Shown: positions 63,676 to 64,000 of the stretch, piece by piece
Layout of the letters: each line of letters opens with the position of its first letter
Position numbering within the stretch: the first letter of the stretch is position 1
Source: Rhodoferax sp. OV413
GTDB taxonomy: Bacteria > Pseudomonadota > Gammaproteobacteria > Burkholderiales > Burkholderiaceae_C
DNA length: 64,000 nt
Assembly (NCBI RefSeq): GCF_900104385.1
Contig: NZ_FNJA01000009.1
Span: forward strand, 1 to 64,000
Direction of reading: 5' to 3'
Made by a program: the position numbers and the translations under genes
The notes under the pieces: generated by a model
Seen by the model: the letters and a program-made list of their open reading frames with translations, nothing else
What the model was told of the DNA's origin: nothing
Database searches by the model: none

Positions 63676-64000
63676 CTAGACTCCAAGCTCCTTGTACATC
63701 ACCAGCGCGTCGACCAGGCCCAGCCGCTGGTGCCGGAACGCGCGTGGCAGCCGGCCCACCACCGCAAAGCCCAGGTGCTGCCACAGCCGTACCGCGCGCT
63801 CGTTGGTGGCGACCACCAGGTTGAACTGCATGGCCAGAAAGCCCATGGCCCGGGCTTCTTGCTGCGAGTGCTCGCACATGGCCGAGGCCACGCCCTGGCC
63901 TTGCGCCGCCGGCGCCACCACATAGCCGCAGTTGGACACATGCGCGCCCAGGCCAGGCTGGTTCTGCTTCAGCACATAGGTGCCCAGCAGCTGCCCGTCG
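63676..64000 (-). CDS. GNAT-family N-acetyltransferase, 5' part outside window
   Basis: The C-terminal 108 residues of an acetyl-CoA-dependent N-acetyltransferase. The reading frame is open to the right edge (DGQLLGTYVLKQNQPGLGAH), followed by the acetyl-CoA-binding strand and loop CGYVVAPAAQGQGVASAMCE (Q-x-x-G-x-A type), FLAMQFNLVVATNERAVRLW and QHLGFAVVGRLPRAFRH. The start lies beyond the window. Substrate unknown. Convergent with the diguanylate cyclase gene across repeat copy 13. Confidence 0.88.
   Translation of the reverse strand, partial: DGQLLGTYVLKQNQPGLGAHVSNCGYVVAPAAQGQGVASAMCEHSQQEARAMGFLAMQFNLVVATNERAVRLWQHLGFAVVGRLPRAFRHQRLGLVDALVMYKELGV

Overview
The window looks like a chromosomal segment of a high-G+C betaproteobacterium, most probably Burkholderiales close to the Comamonadaceae. 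Protein-level evidence for this includes several Bug/TctC-type solute-binding proteins, DUF4148 proteins, the str operon order, a Mg-type HemB, and HemJ used in place of HemG/HemY. The assignment rests on gene content and sequence style only. I see no rRNA, tRNA, CRISPR array, transposase, integrase or phage structural gene.

Layout. 1-3950 (minus) is the str operon read right to left (rpsL-rpsG-fusA-tuf; tuf is cut by the left edge), with a near-consensus promoter at about 4039-4067. 4113-7986 (minus) holds dacA-type carboxypeptidase, an alpha/beta hydrolase, a thioredoxin-fold ferredoxin, a VanZ-like protein and hemJ. Between hemJ and the divergent hemB lies a well-delimited candidate small RNA (8041-8141, minus) that presents an anti-Shine-Dalgarno loop. 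9303-24200 is mixed housekeeping and accessory content: CorA, a GAF-GAF-GGDEF-EAL protein, two DUF4148 proteins beside a LysR regulator, GST, dienelactone hydrolase, SDR, MarC, lipocalin, MATE, enoyl-CoA hydratase, a cNMP-patatin protein and two small unknown genes followed by a structured, terminated 3' region. 24412-33206 has a TauE/SafE permease, the mreBCD-mrdA cell-shape cluster (minus, without rodA next to it) and divergent gatCAB. pyrE and xth follow.

35477-45564 is the most coherent accessory locus: a LacI regulator with a palindromic operator; a binding protein, double permease and ATPase of the AfuABC/FbpABC type; an inositol-monophosphatase-family enzyme; then an exported phytase-like esterase, an exported phospholipase C/acid-phosphatase-family lipoprotein and an imelysin-like protein. 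I read it as a scavenging system for phosphate esters. 45638-49752 carries Bug-type binding proteins around a TctDE-like two-component pair, with no TctAB membrane subunits. 49808-55321 is a divergon around a GntR/FadR regulator: a galactarate-dehydratase-like gene on one side and two Bug proteins plus a 2-hydroxyacid dehydrogenase on the other, with consensus-like promoters overlaid by operator-like repeats on both sides. 55299-64000 contains hydrolases, an M48 protease, an AmpG-like MFS permease, an OmpR/CpxA-like two-component pair, an aldo/keto reductase, a membrane diguanylate cyclase and a GNAT gene cut by the right edge.

Thirteen copies of one roughly 50-bp imperfect palindromic repeat lie between genes, often touching stop codons and in one case supplying the last codons of a gene. 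A second repeat family of about 105 bp has two copies in opposite orientation. Large ORFs antisense to the listed genes were treated as shadows typical of high-G+C DNA.
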